A stretch of 64,000 bases of DNA. It comes from Viscum album (Eukaryota > Streptophyta > Magnoliopsida > Santalales > Viscaceae). Where the stretch lies: contig OY728136.1 of the NCBI GenBank assembly GCA_963277665.1, positions 1,977,176,576 through 1,977,240,575 on the forward strand, given 5' to 3'. Every line of letters starts with the position of its first letter. Within the stretch, counting starts at the first letter, position 1. Shown piece by piece: positions 63,770 to 64,000 of the stretch. Below the pieces are notes generated by a model. That model was not told where the DNA came from. It saw nothing but the letters and a program-made list of their open reading frames with translations, and searched no databases. Both the position numbers and the translations under genes were made by a program.

Positions 63770-64000
63770 CAAGATCTTCACTCATATAATGAACCCAGTT
63801 CTATTCTCCAGCTACTTTCTGTTACTCAGCATCAGTATATTCTTATGAATAATCATTTTCCACTTCTACTCCATTGGAGTTTATTACCTCTTTTTCACTA
63901 TCATTAGGAAATTGTTCACTATGTTGTTGAAGACTCTGATCATTATCTATTTTGGTGACATCATTTCATTCAACTATTTTCTGAGCAACATTTTGAACCA
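63770..64000 (-). pseudogene. Acidic pol linker of the SIRE-type element
   Basis: The minus strand gives a stretch rich in Asn, Glu, Asp and Ser (for example NDQSLQQHSEQFPNDSEKE) with a few stops. Copia pol proteins of this group have such a low-complexity linker between integrase and reverse transcriptase. It lies directly next to the reverse transcriptase YRLTK motif, which implies loss of roughly a hundred residues in between. Confidence 0.55.

Larger units (their letters stand above)
60600..64000 (-). mobile_element. Minus-strand SIRE/Maximus-type copia element, cut by the window edge
   Basis: Reading right to left there is an acidic linker, reverse transcriptase, RNase H, about 0.7 kb without readable pol, a polypurine tract and an LTR. 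The polypurine tract AAAGGGGGAGATTG and the LTR start TGTTGGGAG are typical of this group. The plus-strand string AAGAGGGGGTGAATCAGG near 60630, common in such LTRs, fits too. The integrase and gag would lie beyond 64000. All frames are broken. The left boundary is approximate and the target duplication is unknown. Confidence 0.75.

Overview
This 64 kb window is AT-rich plant nuclear DNA made almost entirely of transposable elements. I found no cellular protein-coding gene and no intact rRNA or tRNA gene. Primer-binding sites resembling the complement of initiator tRNA-Met, Ty3/gypsy gag and pol remnants, Ty1/copia pol remnants, very long LTRs and a SINE-like Pol III box pair point to a vascular plant with a large, repeat-rich genome that decays slowly. 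The species cannot be named from the sequence.

Layout. (1) 2144-42401 is an old LTR element, here called X, on the plus strand with LTRs of about 3.45 kb. It has been split by three later insertions. Its 5' LTR holds element A (3064-16501, target-site duplication TCTTA). Its internal region holds element D on the minus strand (19794-29849, duplication GTTTG). Its 3' LTR holds copia-1 (34235-40676, duplication ATTCA). Element A's own 3' LTR is interrupted by a 3.2 kb solo LTR, E (10758-13977, duplication GGCGC). (2) 45248 to about 52420 is a second member of the X family, element C, on the minus strand, with one full LTR and one partial LTR. (3) 53133 to about 60550 is copia-2, a sister of copia-1, with 1.8 kb LTRs and readable but broken integrase, reverse transcriptase and RNase H. 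(4) From about 60600 to the window end is a minus-strand copia element of SIRE/Maximus type that runs off the right edge.

Elements A and D share one architecture: LTRs of about 3.72 kb around a short internal region (about 2.6-2.8 kb) with primer-binding site, gag and polypurine tract but most or all of pol missing. They look like non-autonomous (LARD-like) relatives of Del/Tekay-type chromoviruses and would have needed pol supplied in trans. By eye the two LTRs of A differ by a few percent, those of D by roughly ten percent, and those of X and the copias far more. This agrees with the order given by the nesting: X oldest, copia-1 next, A and D later, and E after A.

The most unusual feature is in both LTRs of A. 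Each carries a 63-bp segment that closely matches the 3' half of plant 5S rRNA, including the A-box and C-box control regions. This resembles the small Cassandra elements, but here it lies in a 3.7 kb Ty3/gypsy-type LTR. Coordinates of old element ends are approximate where stated.
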